Positions 9,124-19,517 of a stretch of 64,000 nt of DNA are shown piece by piece. The notes below the pieces were generated by a model that made no database searches, was not told the origin of the DNA, and was given only the letters and a program-made list of their open reading frames with translations. Positions within the stretch are counted from its first letter, which is position 1, and every line of letters starts with the position of its first letter. The stretch lies in NCBI GenBank assembly GCA_032871835.1, contig CM065299.1, forward strand, positions 82,217,652 through 82,281,651. The letters run 5' to 3'. The translations under genes were made by a program, and so were the position numbers. The DNA comes from Dipteronia dyeriana. Lineage: Eukaryota > Streptophyta > Magnoliopsida > Sapindales > Sapindaceae.

Positions 9124-10661
9124 TTATGGATCGTGACCAAAATAGGTCGAAGGATCATTGCTGTCAAATGGGTCACCATTTGACCCACCATTTCCATTGC
9201 TGTTGTCTGAACCTGCTTGAGATATATTTGCCATAGTGTTTCTCATCTCTTCAGCAATCTTCATCAGTTCATCTAGAGAGGAAGCTGCTGCAATTCTGGC
9301 TTGATTTTGTGATTTTGCCATTAAAAAGCTTGACTGGTCATTAGGCTTGATACAAAAAGTGGGATTGTCTGCAAGCCATTTGGTAACCATGTATTTTCCT
9401 AAGTTGGCAAGATTCATGCCACTCCACCATTTAATTTTGACTTGTCATCCAAAATATGGTACATTTACATTGGCAATAAGTTTTCTTGTATTGAATACTC
9501 AAGCATGAGTATCCAGGTAAGGTTGAATTGGACAAAAAAAAGAAATAGGTCCGGATAAAATTCCTAGGAATCTGGTCTGTCCACATTTGAAATCCATAGT
9601 GAGAAGCTTTCTTTTACAGGAGGGGAAAGAAGGTCAATAATGGGTCCAAATTTGTCCCACCATTCAAGGAACTAGAATGGTAGATTGATGAGAAAGGTTT
9701 TGTCGAAATAAATGAACCAGGAAAGGGAATTTACAGGGTTCTGGCCATAGAAAAACTTGGTCCATGCATCTCCGTAGTCCCAATAGGAGAAACAAGAGAC
9801 ATGAAAGATTCAACTAAAATTCCTTGTTGAATTTGGGTTGCCACCCCATTGTTCTAAGGTGATAATTTTGTAAATCTTAACTTTTCTGAAAATAAGTTTT
9901 TCTTTGTCAATTTTGTCAAAAACATCAGAAATAAAAATTGAGTCTGTGTCAACAAGAATGAATTCATAAAATATATGTCTTTTTGTCAAATCCTCTGGAA
10001 TTCTTCCAAAGAGAGGATTAATAATGTCATATGCTAATTTTTTGGGTTCTCTGAAATAATTGTCATGCAAAAATTCATCTTCCATAGCAAAAAACCTATC
10101 GAAGAAAGGTTTATTGATGTATGCATAAGTGGGGAAAGGTTTATTGATGTATGCATAAGTGGGGTGATTGATTTTGGGAAGGGCGGAATCATGGGTTTGG
10201 ATTTGGGCTTTTTCTTGTTGTGTTTGGATTTTGTCTTGTTTGTTTGAGTGTGGACTTATATTTGATGATAGTACTTTTTTAAATGGGGTGCTGTCTATGG
10301 CTAGTGGGGAGAAAGTGTTTGTCGTGTGAATTGGGCTTTGACTTGGGCTACGGCTAGACGAAGGCCCAGCAGGAGGTAATGGTGGAAATTGAATAGGTAA
10401 TTGGTGTGGTGATCTAGGTTGTGATAAAAGAGAAATTGCATATTTGTCTTTATGGCTCCCTCTAGGGGAGGATTGATAAGTCGATTGATAAGTCGATAAG
10501 TCATCTGATAAATCAGATCTTGTGGAGCCCCTACCACCAGGGTTACGGCCTCCACGATAAGTCGATAAGTCATTTGATAAGTCATTTGATAAGTCAGATC
10601 TTGTGGAGCCCCTACCACCAGGGTTACGGCCTCCAACACGACCTCTGTTTGTACTTGTCAT
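9124..10661 (-). pseudogene. Pararetrovirus ORF2-like protein (unknown function), broken
   Basis: The first piece (9810-10661, 283 aa) starts just after the RNase H end. It has a Gly/Arg/Ser-rich N-terminus with a duplicated N-P-G-G-R-G-S-T-R-S-D-L block, a Pro/Ser/Gln-rich middle, and a more ordered C-terminal part with F-D-R-F-F-A-M-E-D-E-F. The frame then breaks. A second piece (9124-9417) resumes with L-G-K-Y-M-V-T-K-W-L-A and ends in an Asn/Gly/Asp-rich tail. Florendoviruses often have a second ORF of unknown role here, and I do not assign a function. Two in-place duplications (81-bp spacing near 10514/10595, 30-bp spacing near 10106/10136) lie inside it. Confidence 0.7.
10101..10163. 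repeat. 30-bp tandem duplication inside the pararetrovirus ORF2
   Basis: 'ggtttattgatgtatgcata' occurs twice with a 30-base spacing (about 10107 and 10137). It adds ten residues in frame, doubling a P-T-Y-A-Y-I-N-K-P-F segment. Confidence 0.9.
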
Positions 10662-11345
10662 TTTTCTCCCTGTAAAAATTTTCTAGTCAGAAAATCTGGG
10701 AGACTATTTTCTGATCCTTTGATATATTCAATTTCAAAGTCAAAAGCTGATAAAAGTGCTTGCCATCTATCAAAAATCTGTTTTGAGGCAAGGTTTTTTA
10801 CATCTTTTTTTAAAATAAATTTAGCTGACTGACAGTAAACTCTTAATAAATTTTTTTGATTAATCAAATCGCCTTGTAATTTTTGAACAGTCAAAACAAT
10901 AGATAATATCTCCTTTTTCACAGTTGAGTATTTTTTTTGTGTCTCATTCCATGATCCAGAAACATATCTAACTAGTCTTTCTTGGTTATTGATCTTTTGC
11001 TTCAGTATACCACCATAACCTATGTCTGATGCATCAGTTTCAACTGTTTTTGGGGCATTAGGGTGACAAATGGTCAAACATGGTAATATTTTAACATAAT
11101 TTTTTATATGCAAAATAGCTTTAGTATGTTCTTCAGTCCATGGAGGTGGATTGGTTTTTAATCTTTGAAAAAGTGGCTTACAAATGATGCTAAGCTCTTT
11201 GTAAAATTTGAAATGTAATTTAAGTATCCTAAAAACCTTTGTAATTGTTTTTTATCTTTTATTTCATCCGGGAATTTATCAGCAAATTCTAGGCTTCTAT
11301 GGATAGGAATAATAGTTCCTCTTTTAATGTTATGGCCTAAAAATC
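10658..11345 (-). pseudogene. Pararetrovirus RNase H region (left arm copy)
   Basis: The open part (10658-11113, 151 aa) contains V-E-T-D-A-S-D-I-G-Y-G-G, the first catalytic Asp motif of retroelement RNase H, then Y-S-T-V-K-K-E-I-L-S with the expected Glu. It ends with a D-F-E-I-E-Y-I-K-G region. Upstream coding to RT is in another frame. The segment from 10722 rightward is repeated in inverted orientation at 14593-15687. RNase H would remove RNA from the RNA-DNA hybrid during viral genome copying. Confidence 0.88.
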
Positions 11346-12300
11346 TAATATTGGTCTAGAAAATGGTGATTTTGGGGGCAGATATAACTAACCCATGATG
11401 TTTAACAGTCTTGTAAAAGATCTCTAAATGTTTCCAATGTTGGTCAATGGTTTTAGAAAATATTAATACGTCATCAATGTAAACAATAGAGAATTCAGTA
11501 TAGGGATTAAAAATATTATTCATGATGCATTGGAATTCACTGGGAGCATTTTTTAGACCAAAAGGCATTACATTCCACTCATATTGCCCAAATGGGACTG
11601 TAAATGCAGTTTTATATCTGTCTGTTTCAGCAATTTGGATTTGCCAGAATCCTGATTTCATGTCAAATTTTGAAAAGATAATGGCATCATACAATCTCTT
11701 TAATAAGTCAGATTTATTTGGAATAGGGTATCTTATCCATAATAGAGCATCATTTAGGGATTTATAGTTAATAACTAATCTAGGGACTCCTCTTTCTATT
11801 TCGGCATTCTTTTGGACATAAAAGACAGGGCAACTCTATGGAGATTTGGAGGTTCTGATTAATTTTTTGTCAATTAAATCTTGTATTTCTTTTTTACAAT
11901 ATTCCATCAAACTGGAAGAAATTTGTATAGGTCTGGCTTTTGTAGGGATCCCATTTTCACTAAAGTCTTTAGTATATGGTAAAGTTACAATATGTCGCTT
12001 TCTGTCCCAAAAAGCATTTGGAATATTGGAACAAACTTCTTTTTCTAGTTTTCGTTTAAAGGCTATTATCCTTTCTTGGATCGCTGGTTCTTTGATCTTT
12101 TCATTTTGCCTTTGGAAATTTAAATCATCTTTTAGAAATGCTAATTGGTTCTGTTTTCTGGTCAAGGTAGCAATACAGTTGGTAATAGGCTCAGTGCAAA
12201 TATTATCATTCCTTAGAGTATTAAGGTCTTTAACAAGGACAGGGAAAGGAAAGGGATTAGGATTTCTTTCCCTAAATATTCAGTTACAAGACCCTCGACA
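11346..12300 (-). pseudogene. Pararetrovirus reverse transcriptase (left arm copy)
   Basis: The N-terminal piece (11836-12165) contains P-T-K-A-R-P-I-Q-I and Y-C-K-K-E-I-Q-D-L-I-D, typical of caulimovirid RT. A TAG replaces the Trp codon expected in the S-P-W-S-C-P motif at about 11833-11835. The following piece (11356-11694) contains F-S-K-F-D-M-K-S-G-F-W-Q, P-F-G-L-K-N-A-P and the catalytic Y-I-D-D-V-L-I-F, with both Asp residues present. A stop follows at 11353-11355. The RNA-to-DNA polymerase domain is recognisable but broken. Confidence 0.92.
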
Positions 12301-12645
12301 ATTACTCTGAATGGGGATATTAAGTATAGAAAAGGTAATCCTTAAATGACATTTTGAGAAAGAGTCTTTACTACAATAAAATCGTTATTATAACAGACTC
12401 CACTATTGCAAACTTTTGCATTAGTGAGTTTGTAATTAATGTCTAATCTAATTTTGTTTGCTCCATATAAGGACTCAGTGGTAGCCTCAAGATATTTTGT
12501 GTGGACTAAAGATTCCACAATACAATTTAAGTCTGCTTCTGTGTCAATAAGTGCAGTAGCACGAATATTATAATTAGAGGCAATTCTAACGTCAATTTCA
12601 ACATACCATTTTTGTATTCTAACTTCCTGTATGGAATTGATTTAG
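12301..12645 (-). pseudogene. Pararetrovirus aspartic protease region, degraded
   Basis: Upstream of RT on the minus strand, 12514-12561 reads A-L-I-D-T-E-A-D-L-N-C-I. This sits where a retropepsin-like active site (D-T/S-G/A) is expected, but with Glu at the Gly position. Flanking frames are short, with several stops. Confidence 0.6.
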
Positions 12646-13320
12646 TCTATGCTTAAAGGATTTGGTTGGTTACTGTTTTCAGTTTCTAGTTCTTTTTCAG
12701 ATTCATCAGAACTATTGAAGTCAACAACCTGTTTTTTGTGGGATACTTTTGTAAATTGTCTATTAAGAGCATATGTTATTTGTAATTCTTGTACTTGGAT
12801 TTTTAGGATTTTTATTTCATCTTTAATGTTGGTGATTTCCTTTTGTAAGTCAGGAATGGTAACTTTTCTAGACTTCTTATGAAATTTCCCTAGAACATTT
12901 TGTTCAAAATCTGGTGTTTCAAAGGGGGCATTTTTGAAAGGTTTTGGTTCATTAGAAGATTTATTGTTATTACTTGTAGAAGCTTCGTCTGTGATTCTTT
13001 TCTGTAATTGTCTAATGTATTAGGTTTTCTGTATAGGGTCTTCAATACTATCTATCATACCAATCATAAAAGAATAGTCGTATTTGTCAAGAACATTAAT
13101 TTCCTTACAGAAGCAAGGTTGGGTTTCTGGTTCAGTACTATATGAGGAGGATGATGTTTTTGAGTCTGAAGAAGATTCATTTATTACTAGGACTTCATTG
13201 TCTGAGGAAGATGAGGTACATGAACTAGGGGTTTTTGAATCTGTATATAAAGCTTGTATAATTTTCTCTTTGGTTTGGTCATCTAAATCTAGGCTATTTA
13301 TCTTTTTCTTTTGTTCAGGA
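12646..13320 (-). pseudogene. Pararetrovirus spacer between capsid knuckle and protease
   Basis: Minus-strand coding here is Ser/Asp/Glu-rich (about 13100-13260), followed by a charged, probably coiled-coil segment rich in Lys, Glu and Ile (about 12760-12900). One in-frame stop is visible near 13020. It matches the low-complexity spacer after the zinc knuckle in petuvirus/florendovirus polyproteins. Confidence 0.6.
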
Positions 13321-14243
13321 CATTTATTTGCATAGTGTCCTTCTTTGCCACACTTGAAATATTTGTTGGATTTTTTATAGGAATTTTTATAATGTTTTTT
13401 AGATTTTTTAGGGGATCATGATTTCTTTTTGGGAGACCAAATTATATTTCCTTTCTTATCAGCTTTACGATCTTTATCTATTCTATACTTGTATCTTTTT
13501 GCCCATTTATAGTTTATATAAGGTCTTTTCTTCTTTTTAGTGGAAGGTAATTTGTCAAAACCGAACTGTTCGCACCATGAACCTAGTTCTTTCTTAGTCG
13601 TTAGTTTTTGTTTCTTAAGCTAGCATTTAAGTCTAAGGTCGTTACAAAGTTGCATGGCCACAACATTTATGGAGGCTATGATTTCACCATAAGTCCAGGT
13701 ATTTAACTCTATTTGGGACCAATCTGACCAGCCCATTTGTCTAACCATTTCATCTCTTACTTTAGTAGAAAATAGTTTTGGTAGTCCTGAGATAAATTTC
13801 TCTTTCCAGTAGGAGTTTGCATTGTCATGTCTTTGGAAAACTCTTGTTAAGAAAATGTCTTTCTACCATTTGAAATCATTTAGCTTTTTACATTTTAAGT
13901 TTTGAATCTTTGAAAATTCTTTTCCTTGGTTGATATTAGGATTCCCTACAAAATGCATTAAGATTGTATAACACAGAACATCTATTCCGTCTGGTTCAGA
14001 TGTAATAGTGGTGGTCTGGGCTTGGGTTGATGTTGATTCAAAAGTAGTTGGGTCAGATGTTTGGGTAGGAGCTGTCGTGGTGACTGTCTTGGTATGTCCT
14101 ATTATGGATTGTTTAGCTAAATGGCTTAGAGTATGTGTCCACCATCCAAATAGTTGTCCCTCAAAACCAGTGGTTAGTGAGGTAACAGCATCAGCATGTG
14201 ACATGTTTTGTTTTTTAATATAAATGTATCCTATAGTATGCAT
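13321..14243 (-). pseudogene. Pararetrovirus capsid-protein region with CCHC-type knuckle
   Basis: The open part at 13863-14243 (126 aa) includes W-W-T-H-T-L-S-H-L and a Thr-rich insertion followed by G-I-D-V-L-C-Y-T-I. Further frames to the left end at a knuckle of the form Y-F-K-C-G-K-E-G-H-Y-A-N-K-C (about 13321-13365), where the first Cys of C-x2-C-x4-H-x4-C has become Tyr. This region would bind and package viral nucleic acid. Frameshifts separate the pieces. Confidence 0.8.
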
Positions 14244-14260
14244 TTGTCTTAATACTGTAA

Positions 14261-14592
14261 TTATTTGGTATTCAGATAATCCGTCAATATTAAATTGGTA
14301 ACATCATTACCAGTGTACGCTCTATAAGGAACTATTTTTTCATATTGTAGATCTGGGGGAGTTGGTTTAGGATAATATGGTTTAGTATTTTGGAAATATT
14401 TGGTCTTATCATAGCTGTCTGTCTTTTCATTTGTGGTAATTCTTTTTATGAAATCTTGAAAATCTATGGTCTCGTTTTCTTCCTCAGAAGAATCTGAATG
14501 AGCCTTTTTATCGATAGTTTGGATATTAGGATGTGGGATCCTTCCTAGTCTTTCTTCTAAGGTTCTCAAAAGTTCTGCTTCATAAAACAGTT
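14261..14592 (-). pseudogene. Pararetrovirus region upstream of the capsid, truncated at the inversion point
   Basis: The 14261-14569 frame (102 aa) starts L-E-E-R-L-G-R-I-P, then has an acidic D-S-S-E-E-E-N-E stretch and a Pro/Tyr segment. It runs toward the capsid region in a different frame. Coding would continue further upstream to the movement protein, but the sequence switches at 14592/14593 to the inverted RT copy. Confidence 0.7.
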
Positions 14593-15687
14593 TCCAAAAG
14601 AATGCCGAAATAGAAAGAGGAGTCCCTAGATTAGTTATTAACTATAAATCCCTAAATGATGCTCTATTATGGATAAGGTACCCTATTCCAAATAAATCTG
14701 ACTTATTAAAGAGATTGTATGATGCCATTATCTTTTCAAAATTTGACATGAAATCAGGATTCTGGCAAATCCAAATTGCTGAAACAGACAGATATAAAAC
14801 TGCATTTACAGTCCCATTTGGGCAATATGAGTGGAATGTAATGCCTTTTGGTCTAAAAAATGCTCCCAGTGAATTCCAATGCATCATGAATAATATTTTT
14901 AATCCCTATACTGAATTCTCTATTGTTTACATTGATGACGTATTAATATTTTCTAAAACCATTGACCAACATTGGAAACATTTAGAGATCTTTTACAAGA
15001 CTGTTAAACATCATGGGTTAGTTATATCTGCCCCCAAAATCACCATTTTCTAGACCAATATTAGATTTTTAGGCCATAACATTAAAAGAGGAACTATTAT
15101 TCCTATCCATAGAAGCCTAGAATTTGCTGATAAATTCCCGGATGAAATAAAAGATAAAAAACAATTACAAAGGTTTTTAGGATACTTAAATTACATTTCA
15201 AATTTTACAAAGAGCTTAGCATCATTTGTAAGCCACTTTTTCAAAGATTAAAAACCAATCCACCTCCATGGACTGAAGAACATACTAAAGCTATTTTGCA
15301 TATAAAAAATTATGTTAAAATATTACCATGTTTGACCATTTGTCACCCTAATGCCCCAAAAACAGTTGAAACTGATGCATCAGACATAGGTTATGGTGGT
15401 ATACTGAAGCAAAAGATCAATAACCAAGAAAGACTAGTTAGATATGTTTCTGGATCATGGAATGAGACACAAAAAAAATACTCAACTGTGAAAAAGGAGA
15501 TATTATCTATTGTTTTGACTGTTCAAAAATTACAAGGCGATTTGATTAATCAAAAAAATTTATTAAGAGTTTACTGTCAGTCAGCTAAATTTATTTTAAA
15601 AAAAGATGTAAAAAACCTTGCCTCAAAACAGATTTTTGATAGATGGCAAGCACTTTTATCAGCTTTTGACTTTGAAATTGAATATAT
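14593..15687 (+). pseudogene. Pararetrovirus RT/RNase H, inverted second copy
   Basis: This is the reverse complement of 10722-11816, with equal length (1,095 bp), and the conceptual peptides compared are identical. It holds the same RT core (14715-15053, with Y-I-D-D) and RNase H (from 15296). The only difference I noticed is near 14675 (ggtacc against gatacc). The copy ends in ATATAT, where it meets the (TA)n of the host LTR and the RNase H reading runs into LTR sequence. Confidence 0.95.
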
Positions 15688-16121
15688 ATATAAAGCAACA
15701 ATGGGTGCAACGTTATATAGATATATAAAGCAAGCAGTGGCATGAGATAAGTATATATATTGTTTCATGTTTTGTGTGTTTTTGAAACACATAGAAAAAA
15801 GAGTTTCTTCAAATCTCTCTACATCCTCCATTCAAGTTCCTGAGATCGTGACGCGTCCACACGCAGTTACCAATCCCGGGAGATATCGAGGAAGATCGAG
15901 TGGTTCAGACATGAGCATAACGTAAAGTGAAGGAGCCTCCAAACGTTGGTATGTTCTTCTGATTTTATTGATTACAATTTCCTATGTTTGCATATTGTAT
16001 GTATTAGTTCCAAAAAATAATTATGATCCAAAGTTCACTGGTCACAGATACAAATTATGATATGCATAAAAAAAATTTAAAACCTAGTTCCGCTGCGTGA
16101 CTGGTGAACGAGGTTCCAACA
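15688..16121 (+). repeat. 5' LTR of Copia-2, second part
   Basis: It resumes 'aaagcaacaatgggtgcaac' and matches 22873-23303 to the LTR end, closing with 'ggttccaaca'. Together with 6785-8436 it makes a complete LTR. Confidence 0.94.
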
Positions 16122-16123
16122 AT

Positions 16124-16135
16124 TGGTATCAGAGC
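16124..16135 (+). other. Primer-binding site of Copia-2 (initiator Met tRNA)
   Basis: TGGTATCAGAGC starts two bases after the LTR end. It is the standard plant copia primer site, complementary to the 3' end of initiator methionine tRNA. Confidence 0.97.
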
Positions 16136-17858
16136 CAATTTATTTTTCGGAACTGGAAATTGTTTTCGATACTCCTGTATGTATGAATGTGTAGGCACCA
16201 TCTTTATGATTGTATGATTGTTTATAATTAAATTGTTTAATTTAAATATGGTTGATCGTAATTTTTTATGGTACTGTGGATTTAGGGTTTATGGGTTGTA
16301 TAATTTTTATTTTATTTATTTTACTGTTATTGTATTGTAAATAAAAAAAAAAATTGTAACCTGTAAATGAAGAACTGGAAACGTTCGCGACATCGGGTAC
16401 TGTTCACGCACGTTACTGTTCACCGAGCACTGTTCACGGCGTTACTGTTCACCGAGCACTGTTCACGCGTTACTGTTTACCGAACACTTTTCACGGCCGT
16501 CACTGTTCCCCCGGGTACTTTTCATGCACGGTTCCGTTGGCAAGTGTTGCCTAGTGTGTTCCGTGCAGATTTTCCGTTTCGGATTCATGAGATGAATCAG
16601 AGTGACCTGAAGAGACTGGAAGATATCTGAAGTTACTAGAAGACCAATGAATGCCTTGGATTTTTTTTTATAATTTTAGATTCCAATTTTTTAGGTTAAA
16701 TAATCCGCAGTACTCGGTCAATTCATGTATGCTTTATATTATGTGATGATAAAAGCATTGTCATGCATATGTATGTCATTTAGATTAGATGTGCCTACAC
16801 AAATATATTTGATATGTCATACATGCATCATAGCCTGATATTTTATGTATTTTTTTTAATGTGATTAAAATGGATAATGTACATAATTGGCTATGAATAA
16901 TGAGATTAGTTTTTAATGGTTAGAAAACTTGATAATTCTCATTAATATTAATCTAGTTATTAAAGAGTTTTATAAGTTAGATTAATAGGGTCATTTATTA
17001 TAATTAGGATTAATATGATTAATTACCTAATAATAAATGATCCAAATAAAGTGTTAGGTTTTTAATAGTTAAAACTTGGTAAACACTAACATAATAATCT
17101 AACCCTAGTAAATAGTTTACAAAGGCTTAGATTATTCACTAATAGATTAGATTTTTAATTGTTAAAAATCATTAATAATTTATTAGTTAATTAAAATTTG
17201 GTTCTAATTAGTTAATGCGCTAGATAACTTGATTAAAGTTAGTCGTTTAATCCTGTAGAGTCTAGGTGTATTAACGGTTAATAGAAAACTCTAATTTTAA
17301 AATAGTGAGTGGGAGAGGGATATATGACATATATATCCTGCGGTCTCCATCATTAGTTCAACACCGTGAGATCCGAGTGGGTTCTCGTGACGGCTTTGTT
17401 TTCGTCCTCCCTAAGGAGGGTTTCCACAAAGGTCAATACCAAGGTTGACTTCGTAACGGATAGGATTTCTGAGGGTATTTCGGGATTGATCGACCCTAAT
17501 GCGGCAATTCTCGAGTTAAGCTCATGAGATCTGAAATGGTGGGTTACACTCACAAAGGTTTTGATTAAGTTTTGTTAATTAAAAACCTGACTGAATTAAC
17601 GATGGTTGAATGTTATGGAATAAGAGTTATTCTAGAATATCATATGATTGAGAATGTCTCGGTCCAACATGCAAAGATTTGACCGACCCTAAGGCGGCAC
17701 TTCTTTGTGGTATGTTGGATTGTCGTGGTATAGCAACTAGTTTTAGGGTAGTTCTAGTTCGTTAAACATGTTCGTGCATCATGTTTAAATTTATGCCAAA
17801 GCACTCGCGCTTGTTTTAAATAAGTGACTGAATGAATGTTTTATTTATTTCAGCAATA
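16136..17858 (+). other. Copia-2 leader (5' untranslated region)
   Basis: No credible ORF. A GC-richer patch at 16379-16515 repeats 'actgttcac' words, for example 'ttactgttcaccgagcactg' more than once. A 'tttatttcag' acceptor-like sequence at about 17842-17853 lies just before the gag ATG, so the leader may contain an intron. Confidence 0.7.
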
Positions 17859-18125
17859 ATGTCTTCTGCATTACTTCAAATTCTAGCAAACGATAAATTA
17901 ATTGGTGATAACTACACTAAGTGGAAACTTAACATTAATGCAATATTGGTCACCAAAGGCCTCAAGTTTGTGCTTACGGAGGAATGTCCTCCAGAACCTG
18001 CTGCAAATGCCACACGAACTGTTCGAGAGGCATACAAGCGAAGGGTAAGCCCAAACCCAAGAAAGCCTAAAGTAAGAAGAAGTCCAAGAAAAGTAAATAT
18101 GATTTACTTATTTAGTGGAAGATGA
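17859..18125 (+). pseudogene. Copia-2 gag, internally deleted
   Basis: The ATG at 17859 opens M-S-S-A-L-L-Q-I-L, then D-N-Y-T-K-W-K-L-N-I and F-V-L-T-E-E-C-P-P, a standard copia Gag N-terminus. I chose this ATG over 17832 because family similarity begins here. After about 58 residues (E-A-Y, near 18035) the sequence jumps to a Lys/Pro-rich tail normally placed just before protease. Most of capsid and the zinc knuckle are missing. No Gag particle could form from it. Confidence 0.87.
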
Positions 18126-18560
18126 TTCTTCACCCTGGATAGTTGATTCAGGGGCCACTAACCATGTTTGTTCTTCTTTACAATAGACTGATTATTGGAC
18201 ACAGCTAGAGGAGGGAGCCTTCTCAATGTGTGTGGGGTCGGGGAACGTCGTGTCGGCAAAAACAGTGGGAGCAATAAGATTGCAATTTTGTAATAATAAT
18301 AGTTTATTATTATTGAACACTATTTTTTATATTCCTGGATTTACATGGAATTTGATTTCCGTTTCTAAGTTGTTAGAATAAAAATATTATATTTCTTTTA
18401 ATAATAAGTCTGTAATTATTGGAAAGAATGGTTTGAATATTTGTTCAGGAATTAATAAAAATAATTTGTATGTGTTAAGACCATTAATACATACTACACT
18501 GCTCAACACCGAAATTTTAAGGTTGAAAAACCAAAAACTAAACGACATAAGATTTCTCCA
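18100..18560 (+). pseudogene. Copia-2 protease and pre-integrase region, broken
   Basis: P-W-I-V-D-S-G-A-T-N-H at about 18130-18165 is an intact protease active-site motif (Asp-Ser-Gly at 18145-18153). A TAG follows within about 40 bases. Further pieces such as F-T-W-N-L-I-S-V-S-K-L-L near 18345 lie downstream with stops. Confidence 0.8.
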
Positions 18561-19517
18561 GATAATGACACGTATCTTAGGCATATAAGGCTTGGTCATA
18601 TCAACCTTGTCCAGATAGACAGACTAGTAAAAAACGGACCTTTAAGTGAGTTATAGGTTGGCACCTTACCTGTCTGCGAATCTTGTCTGGAAGTTAAGAT
18701 GACTAAGAGACCTTTTACTGAAAAAGGGCTTAGAGCTAAAAAACCGCTAGAGCTTATATATACAAACGTATGTGGACCGATGAATGTTAAAACTAGGGGT
18801 GGTTATGAGTATTATGTCACCTTTATAGATGACTACTCAAGATACGGATATGTCTACCTAATGCAACGGAAGTCGGAAACATTTGAAATGTTCAAAGAAT
18901 TTCTAGCTGAAGTTGAGAATCAATTAGGTAGGATTATCAAGTCACTGCGATCGGATCATGGAGGTGAGTTCCTTGACCAAAAGTTTGAAGACTTTATGGT
19001 CGAGCATGGGATAGTTTCCCAACTCACAGTTCCCGGTACACCTCAGCAAAATGGTGTAGCGGAGAAGAGAAATAGAACCCTAATGGAAATGGTGAGATCT
19101 ATGATTAGTTTCTCATCATTACCAAATTCCTTCTGGGGATATGCGTTACAAACAGCGGCATACATTTTGAATGTGGTGCCATCCAAATATGTTCCTAAGA
19201 CTCCCCTAGAGTTGTGGAATGATCGTAAAGTTAGTTTACGATATTACCGCATATGGGGGTGTCCAGCACACGTGCTGAAGAACATAACTGGAAAGCTAGA
19301 CTCCAAGTTTGTGGTCTGCCTGTTTGTAGGATACTCCAAGGAGATCAGAAGTGAACACTTCTATAGTCCTAAACATAACAAAGTATTTGTATCGACAAAT
19401 GCAACGTTTATTGAGGACAATTATATTAGTGACCATAAACCTCGTTCCAAGATTGTATTAAATGAGTTGGAGCCTAGTGAGACTAGTGCTTCATCAACAA
19501 GAGTTGTTGTTCCATAA
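18560..19517 (+). pseudogene. Copia-2 integrase
   Basis: The zinc-region remains (L-R-H-I-R-L-G-H ... C-E-S-C) are interrupted by a TAG near 18652. The core is open at 18699-19517 (272 aa) with R-S-D-H-G-G-E-F and N-G-V-A-E-K-R-N-R. The first catalytic Asp of the expected T-D-V-C-G-P motif is Asn (AAC, 18765-18767), which by itself should inactivate the enzyme. The C-terminal part includes the G-C-P-A-H-V and F-V-G-Y segments. Confidence 0.93.

Larger units (their letters stand above)
8437..15687 (-). mobile_element. Endogenous pararetrovirus (Caulimoviridae, Florendovirus/Petuvirus-like) segment
   Basis: A 7.25-kb block interrupts the Copia-2 5' LTR. On the minus strand it holds, from right to left, capsid-region coding with a zinc knuckle, protease, reverse transcriptase and RNase H, then a second ORF and a non-coding region. 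A further RT/RNase H piece lies at the right end in the opposite orientation. This order plus a separate downstream ORF fits florendoviruses, known as endogenous sequences in many flowering plants. The movement-protein part is absent, and stops and frameshifts run through the coding region, so this is a relic and not a functional genome. The genus assignment is inference from layout and RT character. Confidence 0.87.

Noticed and set aside
8437..15687. Intact, potentially active virus genome
   Set aside because: Movement-protein half missing, stops and frameshifts in capsid, protease, RT and RNase H, and an internal inversion.
16367..16630. Plus-strand ORF of 87 aa
   Set aside because: It runs through the ACTGTTCAC repeats of the Copia-2 leader and has no recognisable domain.
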